A stretch of DNA of 46,638 bases from Planctomycetaceae bacterium (lineage in GTDB: Bacteria; Planctomycetota; Planctomycetia; Planctomycetales; Planctomycetaceae): contig JAJDEI010000236.1 of the NCBI GenBank assembly GCA_029259845.1, positions 1 to 46,638 of the forward strand, in the 5' to 3' direction. Position 1 is the first letter of the stretch; each line of letters begins with the position of its first letter. Of this stretch, positions 8,622 to 17,429 are shown one piece after another. The position numbers and the translations under genes were made by a program. Under the pieces are notes generated by a model that ran no database searches, had not been told where the DNA came from, and saw nothing but the letters and a program-made list of their open reading frames with translations.

Positions 8622-10130
8622 TCACACGGGACGTTGAACATCTGGGATCGGCCGAGCGGAGCTGTTGCGTGTGTCGCCGTCCGATTCGCCATCGTCGTCC
8701 GCGAGGATGACGTCTCGCATCTCGGCGGCGAGAAAGAACGAGCCGGTCGCACAGATCAAGTCGTCGTCATCGGCACCGTCACGGGCGAGTTGCCATGCTT
8801 GGGAAGGGGTCGCGGCGGTCCGGTGGGGGATCGTCAGAGTTCGAGCGGCGATCGCACGCAGCACATCGGCCGGCACGCTGCGGGGGTTGCCGATATATTG
8901 CGTCAGAATCACTTCATCGAAGTGCCCATTCAACCGGCTGAGCAGTCCGGCGGTGTCCTTGTCCTTGGACGTGGCGAAGACGAGCAGGCGTCTGCGGCAG
9001 GGCACCGGACCCAGAGTCTCGATCAGGCAGTCAACCGAGTCGTCATTGTGCGCCGCGTCAACGACGACAAGTGGACGGTGGCGAATCACCTCGATCCGCA
9101 GCGGCCATTGCAGTTGTTCCCATCGGCGATTGATCGCGTCATCAGACACCGAGAAGTGACTTGTCGCAAGCAGGTCGCAGGCGGAAAGCGCGAGAACGGC
9201 GTTTCTCGCCTGATGCCGGCCCGGCAGCGGGACACGAACAGTCCGCTTGCTCCACGGAGTCTCCACTTGAATGGCCATTGGCTCAATGCCCGATGGGATC
9301 GGGCCGCCCTGTTCCGGTTTCCGCGAACCGACCGATGAGGGCGGCTCGGCGACTGACCAACGGAGGTCCCGGACGAGCTCGAACAGCGGGGCATCGTTTC
9401 GAGCGGCGGTTTCGCGGACGACATCCCGTGGCCCGGGCTGCCTGGCACCGCTGAGGACCGGCACGCCCGGCTTGATGATCCCCGCTTTCTCCGCTGCGAT
9501 CTCGCCGAGCGTGTGGCCGAGCAATCGTTCGTGATCCCGGCTGATGCTGGTGATCACCGTGACCAGCGGCGAGCAAACGTTGGTGGCATCCAACCGCCCG
9601 CCCAGTCCGACTTCCAGGACAACAAGATCGGCCCGCTGGCGCAAAAAGTGAACCCAGGCCATCGCTGTGATGCACTCGAAGAACGTCGGCCGCATCGCGG
9701 GCCCCAGCTTGTCCATTTCCCGGACGACCGGTGGCACGATGTCCAACAGTTCGTGGAGATGGTCCTCTGTTGGCGGCAGCCCATCGACGGTCATTCGCTC
9801 GCCGAGGGAGTTGAGGTGCGGCGAGGTGAACAGGCCGACGCGATGGCCGGCCGCGGACAGAATGGCTGCGGTCATCGCTGCCGTCGACCCTTTGCCTTTC
9901 GTCCCGGCGATGTGGATGGCGGGCAGTGACTGCTGCGGGTCGCCCAGCCGCGCGAGCAACTCCTGCATACGGCCGAGTTTGAAGTCCTGAAGGCCGTACT
10001 GCTCGACGGGCAGCCGTTCGAAGTTAATGCGACTGTTGACGAACTCCATCACTCGCAGCGCGGGCGACAGACTCGGGCTCACGCCGGATGCGGCCGGGGC
10101 GGCGTATGGTTGATCGGACGGAGCGGACAT
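8622..10130 (-). CDS. folC: Folylpolyglutamate synthase / dihydrofolate synthase
   Basis: A 502-residue protein of the Mur-ligase-related FolC family. FolC adds L-glutamate to dihydropteroate and to reduced folates using ATP, in the cytoplasm. Key motifs are the P-loop IAGTKGKGS (GTKGKGS 76-82), FTSPHL (101-106), FFECITAMAW, the VLEVGLGGRLDATN core and SRDHERLLGHT, then the C-terminal Mur-ligase domain with VVDAAHNDDS. The family is usually near 420-450 residues; the excess comes from a ~25-residue polar N-terminal leader and a C-terminal tail. No other folate genes are adjacent. Confidence 0.96.
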   Translation of the reverse strand: MSAPSDQPYAAPAASGVSPSLSPALRVMEFVNSRINFERLPVEQYGLQDFKLGRMQELLARLGDPQQSLPAIHIAGTKGKGSTAAMTAAILSAAGHRVGLFTSPHLNSLGERMTVDGLPPTEDHLHELLDIVPPVVREMDKLGPAMRPTFFECITAMAWVHFLRQRADLVVLEVGLGGRLDATNVCSPLVTVITSISRDHERLLGHTLGEIAAEKAGIIKPGVPVLSGARQPGPRDVVRETAARNDAPLFELVRDLRWSVAEPPSSVGSRKPEQGGPIPSGIEPMAIQVETPWSKRTVRVPLPGRHQARNAVLALSACDLLATSHFSVSDDAINRRWEQLQWPLRIEVIRHRPLVVVDAAHNDDSVDCLIETLGPVPCRRRLLVFATSKDKDTAGLLSRLNGHFDEVILTQYIGNPRSVPADVLRAIAARTLTIPHRTAATPSQAWQLARDGADDDDLICATGSFFLAAEMRDVILADDDGESDGDTRNSSARPIPDVQRPV

Positions 10131-10256
10131 CGCAGAATGTTAGCCGGATTGAGCCGCCCTGTCCCCGCTGCGGGAGACAACCGTTCGTTGAGCGGGCAAT
10201 TCGCGCGAAACCGAATTCTCCGAGACCACTTTTTCACCAGACGGGAGCACTCCCCT

Positions 10257-10742
10257 GTGAGCATCATTGCCGTATCGACTGACCTCTGGAAGTTTAACCG
10301 GGACCGGACGCTGGCCACACTGGACGACATCGCGAAAGCGGGCGATCCGCAGTCGGTGCTCGGTTGGCGGCCCGGACCGGGGCGGGCTCACATCGCCTGG
10401 CAATTGATGCACATCGGAATTACGGAAGAGCGGTTCGCATCGATCCGGCCGGTGAGCGAAACGTCCATCACCACCGAACTGTCCGGCCGCTTTCGTGGAG
10501 GGAGCACGCCGGATGACGACATTCCGTCGCTCGACGAGATTCGCCGCGCGCTGGAGGAAGGGCGCGGGCATCTGCTGGCGACGATGAGCCAGTTCAGCGA
10601 CGACGACCTCGACATGGTCCCGGAGATGCTCCGCGAGCGCGGCTGGTCACTCGGCACGATTCTGCAAGTGATCGCCTGGCATGAGACCCACCATCAGGGG
10701 CAGGCGCATATCACGCTCAATCTGTGGAAGGCGTCGCAGTGA
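10257..10742 (+). CDS. DinB-like (DinB_2) putative metal-dependent protein
   Basis: A 161-residue four-helix-bundle protein. Conserved histidines lie in AHIAWQLMHIG and in the C-terminal WHETHHQGQAHIT, which fits the DinB/YfiT metal-binding triad (HxxHxGQ). Members include thiol-dependent S-transferases and many uncharacterised proteins, so the reaction is unknown. The frame is open further upstream, but GTG 10257 has gggag nine bases before it and gives the normal domain start (SIIAVSTDLWKFNRDRTL). It is divergent from folC, with ~125 bases between the two starts. Confidence 0.82.
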   Translation: MSIIAVSTDLWKFNRDRTLATLDDIAKAGDPQSVLGWRPGPGRAHIAWQLMHIGITEERFASIRPVSETSITTELSGRFRGGSTPDDDIPSLDEIRRALEEGRGHLLATMSQFSDDDLDMVPEMLRERGWSLGTILQVIAWHETHHQGQAHITLNLWKASQ

Positions 10743-10877
10743 GCGGTGCCGTGAAGTGCGGGCGGCAAGGTGCGAGCGTCACCCGAGAGATGACATCCGC
10801 CATCTGAGATCTCAGATTTGAGGCTTGCGATTTGCGAGTTCAAATCCGAGGCCTCAAGTCTTTCATCGGCGGCTGTG

Positions 10878-12095
10878 CTATTTGGAGCCGCTGCCGAGGA
10901 AGCTGAACAGGCCCTTGCCTTTCTTGGCTTTGGCAGCCACGTCGAGGGGACCAGCCTTGAAGGAGGCGTCGATGGCTTCGGCCAGTTGCTGGAACGAGCG
11001 GGTCAGTTTGGCTTTGGGCGCCTCGGAGATCAGCGGGATGCCGTTGTTTCGCGACTCGACCATGTTGGCATAGTCGTTGGGGACCTGCCAAAACACTTCC
11101 CGGCCGATCGTCTCCAGGGCCTTGTTGAGGCTGATCTGTGTTTCTTCGAGGCCGATTCGATTGACAACGATCTTGAGTTTTTCCCGAATGTCGTCCTGTT
11201 CCTCCAGGAATTGGATGAGACGGACGACATTCCGCAAGCAGGGCAGATCGAGTTGCGAGACCAACAGCACATGGTCGGAAAACTCCATCGCCGCCAAGTC
11301 CAGCGTCGAGAAGGACTTGCTGATGTCGATCACGAGGTGTGTGAAGGTCGCCTTGAGCAGCGTCACGACTCGTTTGAGCGATTCGGGAGAGACCACGTCC
11401 TCAGACACCATCTGGACCGGCCGGGGCAACAGAAAGGCCCCGCAATCGTGCATCGTGAGGGACCGTTTGAGCAGCGAGTAGTCGAGCCGCGTGATGTTCT
11501 CGGCCACGTCGAGGATGGTGTAGTCGGGAATGATGTCGAGCCAAACGTCAGCGTCCCCCAACGCGAGGTCGAGGTCCATCACCGCGACACTGTTTTTGGG
11601 GTTCTGCGCGAGCACGCAGGCGAGGTTGATGGCGACTGCCGTGCAGCCGACGCCTCCGCTAGCGCCGGCAATGGTGATGACCTGAGAGGACCGTGAGCCG
11701 CCTTCCCGCCCGGATCGGTTGAGCGTCTGCTGGATGCGATCCAGCGCGGCCATGAAGTCGTCGAGCTGAATCGGGTAGTTGAGAAACTCTCTCGCCCCAT
11801 TGCGCATCGCCTGCAGGATCAGGCTGCCTTCCTGAGACGCGCTGACGACGAGCAGGGCGCAACCGGGGAGCTGCTGGCTCACTTCCGCGAGAAGCAGCAG
11901 CGCTTTATCCGGGTCGGAATCAATCGCGACCAATGCGATTTCCGGTTGGGTCTGTTCGAGGACGTCGCTAAAGAATTCGTACCGCGAACACTCCGCCTCA
12001 AGCCACACTGCGTCGATGCCAAGCAGCATCGACTTCAGTGATCCTCGGGTGGCGTCGTTCGGATCGACAATCGCCAGTCGGACGACATTGTTCAT
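10878..12095 (-). CDS. cpaE: Tad pilus assembly ATPase-like protein CpaE/TadZ
   Basis: A 405-residue protein. A receiver-like N-terminal domain (about 5-120, VRLAIVDPNDATRGSL) is followed by a MinD/ParA-type ATPase domain with the P-loop region GASGGVGCT (144-152) and MDLDLALGD. This two-domain order is that of CpaE/TadZ, which localises the Tad pilus machine to a cell pole. The signature lysine of a normal deviant Walker A (KGGVG) is Ser here; atypical Walker motifs are known in TadZ. Start ATG 12095 gives the usual domain start; a 34-residue upstream extension looks non-coding. It is the last gene of the Tad block. The C-terminus is Lys/Gly-rich. Confidence 0.92.
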   Translation of the reverse strand: MNNVVRLAIVDPNDATRGSLKSMLLGIDAVWLEAECSRYEFFSDVLEQTQPEIALVAIDSDPDKALLLLAEVSQQLPGCALLVVSASQEGSLILQAMRNGAREFLNYPIQLDDFMAALDRIQQTLNRSGREGGSRSSQVITIAGASGGVGCTAVAINLACVLAQNPKNSVAVMDLDLALGDADVWLDIIPDYTILDVAENITRLDYSLLKRSLTMHDCGAFLLPRPVQMVSEDVVSPESLKRVVTLLKATFTHLVIDISKSFSTLDLAAMEFSDHVLLVSQLDLPCLRNVVRLIQFLEEQDDIREKLKIVVNRIGLEETQISLNKALETIGREVFWQVPNDYANMVESRNNGIPLISEAPKAKLTRSFQQLAEAIDASFKAGPLDVAAKAKKGKGLFSFLGSGSK

Positions 12096-12281
12096 GGTTG
12101 ATTCACTCTCAGGACCGCCAGACGCGGCTGATCGAACTTTTGTCCCAGGGCGCCGGGAAGCGCTGATACGATTCCTGACCGCCCCGGTGAGCGCCATTCA
12201 TGACCGCAGGAAACGGAGCCTCTTCATAATCGTCGTTCCCTTTCCCTCTCGAAGCCGCCTGTGAGGACCGACATTCGAGGC

Positions 12282-14249
12282 CTATTGGTCTGCGACTTCC
12301 GACGTGAGACGAATCGGCCTTGTTTCCACTTCGACCGGAACCTCACCTTTCCGGATTCGTGAACGGAACGGGTTGATCAATCCGAGTCCTCGCTTGGGCG
12401 AGGCAACGGTGGTCACGTTGGGATCCGCATCGCCAAGTTCCGGCAACGGCGGCAGAGCCGATGACAGATCAGCCGCCGGTGAGAGACCGGCTGACGGTGA
12501 CAGATCGACGGACGGGGTGAACGCAGCCGAGGGTGCTGCCGGTGCTTCGGCCGGCTGTCCGCTCGGCGGAGCCACTGCGTCGGCCGGCAACTCCGGACTG
12601 TGCGAAGGGACGTCCCCCCCTCCCTCAGGCGTGATCAGCGTGCCTGCGGAAACCGGCGCGAGGCACGAGTCGCATCCGCAGTCGCCCGGATGTCCGTTGC
12701 CGTAGCCGGCATCACCGTATCCGCCGTCACCGTAGCCGCCGCCGGTCCCGTAGCCGCACGATGAACAGGCCCCACAGGTACCGCTCTCGTATCCGGTCCC
12801 CGCGCTGCCCATTCCGCATTCGCTGCATTCGGGTCCGTAGCTCGGCACTTCGATCATGCCGTCGAGGAACAGTTCCCGGTCCGTCGGATCATCGGTGAAT
12901 CCGCCCGGTCCGAAGGGAGGAACCTGATGCGGTGCCAGCGGCGCGACCATGTGCGGGGTCACGAGGATAAGCAACTCGGTCTCGGACTGGTTGTGCGAAA
13001 CGGAACGAAAGGCAGCGCCAATGAGGGGCAATTCCCCGAGGAAGGGGACCTTCGACGTCTCGCTCGACTTCCGTGTCGAGATCAGACCGCCGATCATCAG
13101 TGTCTCGCCGAACCGCATCTCGACCTGTGTGTTGACTCGCCGGGTGGTGATGCCGGGCACGACCATGCCCTGAATGTTCACGGCGTTACTGAAATCACGC
13201 TCGCTGACCTCGGGAGCCAGATCGAGCCGGAGCCGGCCGTTGCCCAGCACGACGGGCACCGCTTCCATCCGCACGCCGAACTCGCGCCACTGAATCGACA
13301 CCGTGCCCAGGCTCTGCGGGACAAGGATCGGAAACTCACCGCCGGAGAGGATGGTCGCCGGCCGACCGCTGGTGGTGACCAGTTTCGGTTCAGCGAGAAT
13401 CTTCAGCAGGCTCTCATTTCTCAGGGCGTCGACGAAGCCGTTGAAGACCTCGCTGGACCCCATGATGGCAAACTGAATGGCCGAGTTGGTCAGTCCGCTG
13501 AATGTCGTGCTGCTCGGTCCGCCGATCGGAGTGGTGAGATTGGCGATGGTGACGACATTGCCCGGCGTACTGGCCGCGTAGGTGTGGCCGCCGTTGAGCA
13601 GGAAGTTGAAACCGAGCGACCGAATCTTGGTCCGGGCGACTTCCATCACGCGAACATCCAACAGGACCTGATGGACGCCGCCGACGTGCATCTGGTTGAG
13701 CACCTTCGGGAAGAACTCCGTCGCCACATCGACGATTTCCGTGATGTGCTGCGGTTCCGTCACGACGCCCTTGAGAACGACGCTTTCGTTGATCTTGACT
13801 GCCTTCACAGAGGCTTCGGGGAACAGCTTGCGGAGATACGCCTCAAGGTGCCGCACGTCACCCGTCACGAAAACTTCAACGCTGTAGGAATTGTCGAGTT
13901 CGTCCGTCAGGACGACGGTCGTCACGCCGGGCTTCTCGCCCCGCACCCGGATCCGGTTGGGAGAGAGTGCCGAGACGGTGATCACCTCCGGGTCGAATCC
14001 GTCTACACGGACGATGCGGTTGGGGCATTCAAATACCCGTGAGAACTGCTCGGTGATTTGCAGTTCGCTCCGACGCGAGAGCACCTCGAAGATGTTTTCA
14101 TTGGCCCGGATCGGCGGTTCGGCAGCCGGGACCGGCGCAGGAGCCGCGGGCGGTTGCGCGGGGACCTGTGCGGTCAGTGCGGCGAGCGTCCAGGCGGCCA
14201 GTAAGCAGGAGCAGGCCAAGCGGCCTGTGCGGGAGTTTGAGGTTTGCAT
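12282..14249 (-). CDS. cpaC: Tad secretin CpaC/RcpA with Cys/Gly-rich C-terminal extension
   Basis: A 655-residue outer-membrane secretin. It has a signal peptide (about 1-32), a pilus secretin N-terminal domain (about 50-128), a BON-like segment (about 140-190) and a secretin core with the signature VPFLGELPLIGAAFRS (401-416) and LLILVTPHMV. Known role: the outer-membrane channel for the Flp pilus. Oddly, after residue 470 there is a tail with eight cysteines (C475, C478, C492, C495, C498, C524, C526, C529), Gly/Tyr repeats and then Pro/Ala-rich sequence to the end. Start ATG 14249 has gaaggtg upstream. Confidence 0.93.
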   Translation of the reverse strand: MQTSNSRTGRLACSCLLAAWTLAALTAQVPAQPPAAPAPVPAAEPPIRANENIFEVLSRRSELQITEQFSRVFECPNRIVRVDGFDPEVITVSALSPNRIRVRGEKPGVTTVVLTDELDNSYSVEVFVTGDVRHLEAYLRKLFPEASVKAVKINESVVLKGVVTEPQHITEIVDVATEFFPKVLNQMHVGGVHQVLLDVRVMEVARTKIRSLGFNFLLNGGHTYAASTPGNVVTIANLTTPIGGPSSTTFSGLTNSAIQFAIMGSSEVFNGFVDALRNESLLKILAEPKLVTTSGRPATILSGGEFPILVPQSLGTVSIQWREFGVRMEAVPVVLGNGRLRLDLAPEVSERDFSNAVNIQGMVVPGITTRRVNTQVEMRFGETLMIGGLISTRKSSETSKVPFLGELPLIGAAFRSVSHNQSETELLILVTPHMVAPLAPHQVPPFGPGGFTDDPTDRELFLDGMIEVPSYGPECSECGMGSAGTGYESGTCGACSSCGYGTGGGYGDGGYGDAGYGNGHPGDCGCDSCLAPVSAGTLITPEGGGDVPSHSPELPADAVAPPSGQPAEAPAAPSAAFTPSVDLSPSAGLSPAADLSSALPPLPELGDADPNVTTVASPKRGLGLINPFRSRIRKGEVPVEVETRPIRLTSEVADQ

Positions 14250-14417
14250 CCGTGCACCTTCGTTCGTCAGGAAACCCGACGCCCCGCCGGACCGGATGGT
14301 GTCAGTCACCATCTGGTTCGCCGCGGCCTGGATCGGGTTCTGGTTAGACTTCCTTGTCGTTACGCCTCAATCGTGTTGCCCGCAAGATCGGTCCGTGTCG
14401 CCCGCATTTCGTTCAAC

Positions 14418-15563
14418 TTACTTCGCAAACGGCAGTTTCTGGAACTGTTCCAGAAGCGACCCCAATGGGTTGGCTCCGTCTGACGGAGCACTGACCGGTT
14501 CCGTTCCCCCGGCGATCACGCCGTTCTCAAGGGAAGCCGTTCCCGCGTCTTCCAAGGACGTTGTCCCCACGCCCTCCTCAGGAAGTTCTTCGCGGGGAAG
14601 TTCGAATTCGACGGTCTCTTCTTCCTCACCTGCGAAAATCACCAGCTTCCACGTCGGTGCCGGTTCCAGTTCAGGCTCGGCCAGCGCGACTTCAATGGCG
14701 ACCGGTTCCGCCACGGGTCCCGCGACTGGCTCTGCTGTCACAGGCTCCTGCTCGGTCAGCCATGTGCTGACGTTTGGTTCCGGTGTTTCGTTGTCTTCCG
14801 GGTCGCGGTCGTAGGGGGAACGGTGCCCGTAGTGGGCGTCCTTGTCGACCGTGCCGGAAAGTTCTTCCATCAGCCGTTCGTCGACCGCAGCCACCTGGAC
14901 GTGCTCATCGTCGGCAATGTTCCGCCACACGAGAGACAGCTCCCCTTTCCGCTCCGCCAGGTAGACGAAGTTAGACTGTTCGGGCGTGACCAGGAGCGAA
15001 ACGTTTTTCACTTGGCCTTCGCCTTCTGTGCTGCCGTCGTTGATCGTCCTGTTCCCCGTCGCAAAGATTTCGACGTATTCCAGGAGCGTCTTGGTCTTGG
15101 TGGTCATGCCCCGTTGTGCCCGCGACGAGTACGTCACCAGCAGATCGACGCGGTCTCCCGGCGCCAGCATGTTGCTGTGCGTTTGTGTGTCGTTGACCTT
15201 GACGGAAACGACCCGCATGCCCTTTTCAATTTGCACCGATCTTCCCTTCACGCCCGGCTCGGTGAGCTTGGACAGCGTGACAAAGTCGTCCGGCCGAATC
15301 GGAAAGTTGGCAGACCGCTCTGCGTATTCCTCTTCACTTAGCACGGCATCTTCCGGGACCAACGAAATTGCCACGTCCTTGAACATGACGTTCTCAGGGG
15401 TCAGCTCTGTGCCCACCGGGATTTCTGTCACCGCGACCAAAACCGACACCTTCTCTTCCTGGTCCCCTGATTGCTTTCCGTTCATCGCCTGTCGGACACC
15501 CAACATGGCGATCAGCCCGCACCCCACAGCAACCGCAAGCAACGCGACAGTCTTAATTCTCAT
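14418..15563 (-). CDS. cpaB: Flp pilus assembly protein CpaB/RcpC
   Basis: A 381-residue protein. It has one N-terminal membrane segment (about 5-24), a SAF domain (about 42-105, EIPVGTELTPENV) and the CpaB/RcpC region with MLAPGDRVDLLVTY and VSLLVTPEQSNFVYLAERKG. CpaB is a periplasmic partner of the secretin. From about residue 255 the protein becomes an acidic Glu/Pro/Val-rich linker, longer than in model CpaB proteins. Start ATG 15563 has aaggtg upstream. It lies between cpaC and cpaA on the same strand. Confidence 0.92.
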   Translation of the reverse strand: MRIKTVALLAVAVGCGLIAMLGVRQAMNGKQSGDQEEKVSVLVAVTEIPVGTELTPENVMFKDVAISLVPEDAVLSEEEYAERSANFPIRPDDFVTLSKLTEPGVKGRSVQIEKGMRVVSVKVNDTQTHSNMLAPGDRVDLLVTYSSRAQRGMTTKTKTLLEYVEIFATGNRTINDGSTEGEGQVKNVSLLVTPEQSNFVYLAERKGELSLVWRNIADDEHVQVAAVDERLMEELSGTVDKDAHYGHRSPYDRDPEDNETPEPNVSTWLTEQEPVTAEPVAGPVAEPVAIEVALAEPELEPAPTWKLVIFAGEEEETVEFELPREELPEEGVGTTSLEDAGTASLENGVIAGGTEPVSAPSDGANPLGSLLEQFQKLPFAK

Positions 15564-15808
15564 TGGTTCACCTTCTTTGCCTGCCCCCGCAGGGGCGTGG
15601 GCCGAGGTGTCGCAACGGAAACGCCATGTCGCGTTTCCATCATCGGCACCGGCGTGATTGGGTCTTCAACCTATAACGGTTTGACGAGTTGAAATGGTCA
15701 TTCGGGTCATCCTACCCGGCTCAGCACGACCGCCAATACCTCCGCAGCTTCCCAGTCTCCCAAGCTTCCCAGCCGACCGTTCGCCCCGGCCTTCGCTGAC
15801 CGGAAGAG

Positions 15809-16360
15809 TCAAATCATCCCGGCGTAAAAGAAGTACGCGATCGAGCCGATGCAGATAGGAATGCCGTAAGGCAGAAGCATCATGCGGGGCTTCCGCTCTG
15901 CAGCGATCCGGGACAGCTCACCCGGACTCTTGATCGTCAGCCATTCAGCCGCAATCACCAGAAACTGGCCGTAATGATGCTGCCAGCGACGTTGCCAAAG
16001 CACCATTCCAATTGCGATGGCCGCACCGACGACAACTGACACGCAGAACGCATACCAGGTCACCAACGGTCCCAGCCAGGCACCGATCCCGGCCATCAGC
16101 TTCACGTCGCCGGCCCCCATTCCACCCACGGAATACAGTGGCAACAATGTCGCCAAACCGACGAGTGTTCCCAGCAAGGCGGCCCCCAAGCCGGTCAAGC
16201 CACTCATCCAAACATTGAACGCAATGCCGGAGAGGACCATCGGGAACGTGATCCAGTTCGGAACACGGAGTTCCTTGCCATCGATCCAGGCGGCGACGAT
16301 CAGCACGAGACAGACGAACTTCACGTGCAGGTTGTCAGTGAGGAGAGCGTGCCAATCCAT
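15809..16360 (-). CDS. cpaA: Prepilin peptidase CpaA/TadV (A24 family)
   Basis: A 183-residue polytopic membrane protein. The two catalytic aspartates of the A24 family are Asp27 in AWIDGKELRVPN and Asp85 in GMGAGDVKLM. It lacks the N-methylation domain, as normal for TadV/CpaA. It should cleave the leader of the Flp pilin encoded just upstream, and possibly of the H-X9-DG pseudopilin at 25.5 kb. It is separated from cpaB by 245 bases, in which no gene was seen. Confidence 0.94.
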   Translation of the reverse strand: MDWHALLTDNLHVKFVCLVLIVAAWIDGKELRVPNWITFPMVLSGIAFNVWMSGLTGLGAALLGTLVGLATLLPLYSVGGMGAGDVKLMAGIGAWLGPLVTWYAFCVSVVVGAAIAIGMVLWQRRWQHHYGQFLVIAAEWLTIKSPGELSRIAAERKPRMMLLPYGIPICIGSIAYFFYAGMI

Positions 16361-16450
16361 GAGGTCACCTTTCTATCGCCGACAGGGGCGACGGGAATTC
16401 GAGGAGAGTCGGGCGTTCGGAGGAGGTCGAAAGCGGATCACGTCCCTTGG

Positions 16451-16567
16451 CTACGCACAAGTGCCCCGGTCGGCACCCGACGCCAACAACAGCGCCAGTC
16501 CGCCCGCCACAAACGGCAGCCAGTGCATCAGAGAAACGGCCGGGAGTTCGATCCAAAATGGAAACAT
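16451..16567 (-). CDS. Possible 38-residue membrane peptide
   Basis: A short frame between flp and cpaA encodes MFPFWIELPAVSLMHWLPF followed by a Gly/Ala/Leu stretch (VAGGLALLLA) and a short polar end. The composition is that of a single membrane helix and its position within the pilus block is suggestive. However, no ribosome site is visible before the ATG at 16567 and no family is recognised. It is a weak candidate; the rest of the 462-base flp-cpaA gap holds only the hairpins at 16748-16810. Confidence 0.22.
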   Translation of the reverse strand: MFPFWIELPAVSLMHWLPFVAGGLALLLASGADRGTCA

Positions 16568-16747
16568 GGTTTCGTTGATTCGTAAACGGGAGATTCTCGC
16601 CGTCGATTGGCTGCACGGATGTTGGTCTCACGCGTCCGTTGCAGGCCACTGCGATCGCGGAGCAAACGATCCGATTGCTCGGCCTCAACGCGGATGACAA
16701 GTGGCAATGTGGCAAACGGACAGGTTGCCGGCGGTGCAGAAAGGCCC

Positions 16748-16810
16748 GCCGTCCGGTCGGCGCACGCGGCGGCCGGACGGCAGAGCCAAACTGTTCGCCA
16801 GGGCGAACAG
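16748..16810 (-). terminator. Double hairpin downstream of flp
   Basis: Two adjacent perfect stems follow the flp stop codon on the minus strand: ctgttcgcc/ggcgaacag (16791-16810, 2-base centre) and gccgtccgg/ccggacggc (16748-16781). There is no U-run. Strong hairpins after a pilin gene often cause partial termination or 3' mRNA protection, so that pilin is made in excess over the assembly genes. That role here is inferred. Confidence 0.5.
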
Positions 16811-16822
16811 CGTCAGGCCGGA

Positions 16823-16996
16823 TTAGGTCAGCGCGTCACGGACGGCACCGAACTTCGTGTTGGCGTTCGTTCCGATCGCCTGGATGGCGGTCAGGCAAAC
16901 CACGACGATCAGCGCGAGCATCACGGCATACTCGACAGCGGTCGGGCCATCTTCGGACTTCAGGAAAGTCTTAACGCTGTTGGTGACATTCTTCAT
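16823..16996 (-). CDS. flp: Flp/Fap-type type IVb pilin
   Basis: A 57-residue prepilin. The leader MKNVTNSVKTFLKSEDG ends at Gly17; cleavage before Pro18 would place Glu22 at the conserved +5 position, followed by Tyr23 (the Flp Glu-Tyr pair) and a hydrophobic helix (AVMLALIVVVCLTAI). The ATG at 16996 has a strong gagggg site seven bases upstream. It is the first gene of the Tad block and the substrate of the CpaA peptidase. The unusual Pro at mature position 1 may slow cleavage, which is an inference. Confidence 0.93.
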   Translation of the reverse strand: MKNVTNSVKTFLKSEDGPTAVEYAVMLALIVVVCLTAIQAIGTNANTKFGAVRDALT

Positions 16997-17314
16997 CGAA
17001 AACCCCTCATTCTTTCGTAATCTTCAAGCCGCCTGCTGCCGGACACACGCCTGCGACCGTCGGCTTGTAACCCCCAAAAAAGTGTTGTCGGACTCATAGT
17101 CGCGACGGCCCGGTGGGTGACACCCCGTTGTCTCCCGGAGTCGTTCGTAGGGAAAAACTCCGAAACGCTCCTTGCTCCCAACCGTAGGTCGGGTTTCCCG
17201 GCAGTCAAATTTGTTAAGACAGGTTTCCCGAGATTGATGGCCGCAACGAAAATCCGGGAACCCCCAAACGAATGACCCGAACAACCGGACCCCGGCCGGT
17301 ATCCGGGACGTCAT

Positions 17315-17386
17315 GTTTAGCCGCGCCCGCTAGGAAGCGCGCCGTCCCGGTCCGCGGTGAGCGCTTCCTAACGGGCGCGGCTAAAC
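17315..17386. repeat. Large gtttagccgcg hairpin (26-bp arms)
   Basis: The arms 17315-17340 and 17361-17386 are complementary over 26 bp with one mismatch, around a 20-base loop. The right half (gcttcctaacgg...cggctaaac) closely resembles the hairpin at 40654-40704, so this is a dispersed family. It lies in the 433-base gap between flp and the TPR-glycosyltransferase gene; the remainder of the gap shows no gene and presumably contains the flp promoter, which was not recognised. Confidence 0.8.
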
Positions 17387-17429
17387 GGCAAACGGCCGGC
17401 CGCGCACACCACGGCGCCGGCGCGCCGCC

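Noticed and set aside
16365..16715. 116-codon minus-strand frame between flp and cpaA
   Set aside because: No motif, ribosome site or coding-like composition; it overlaps the cpaA start region.
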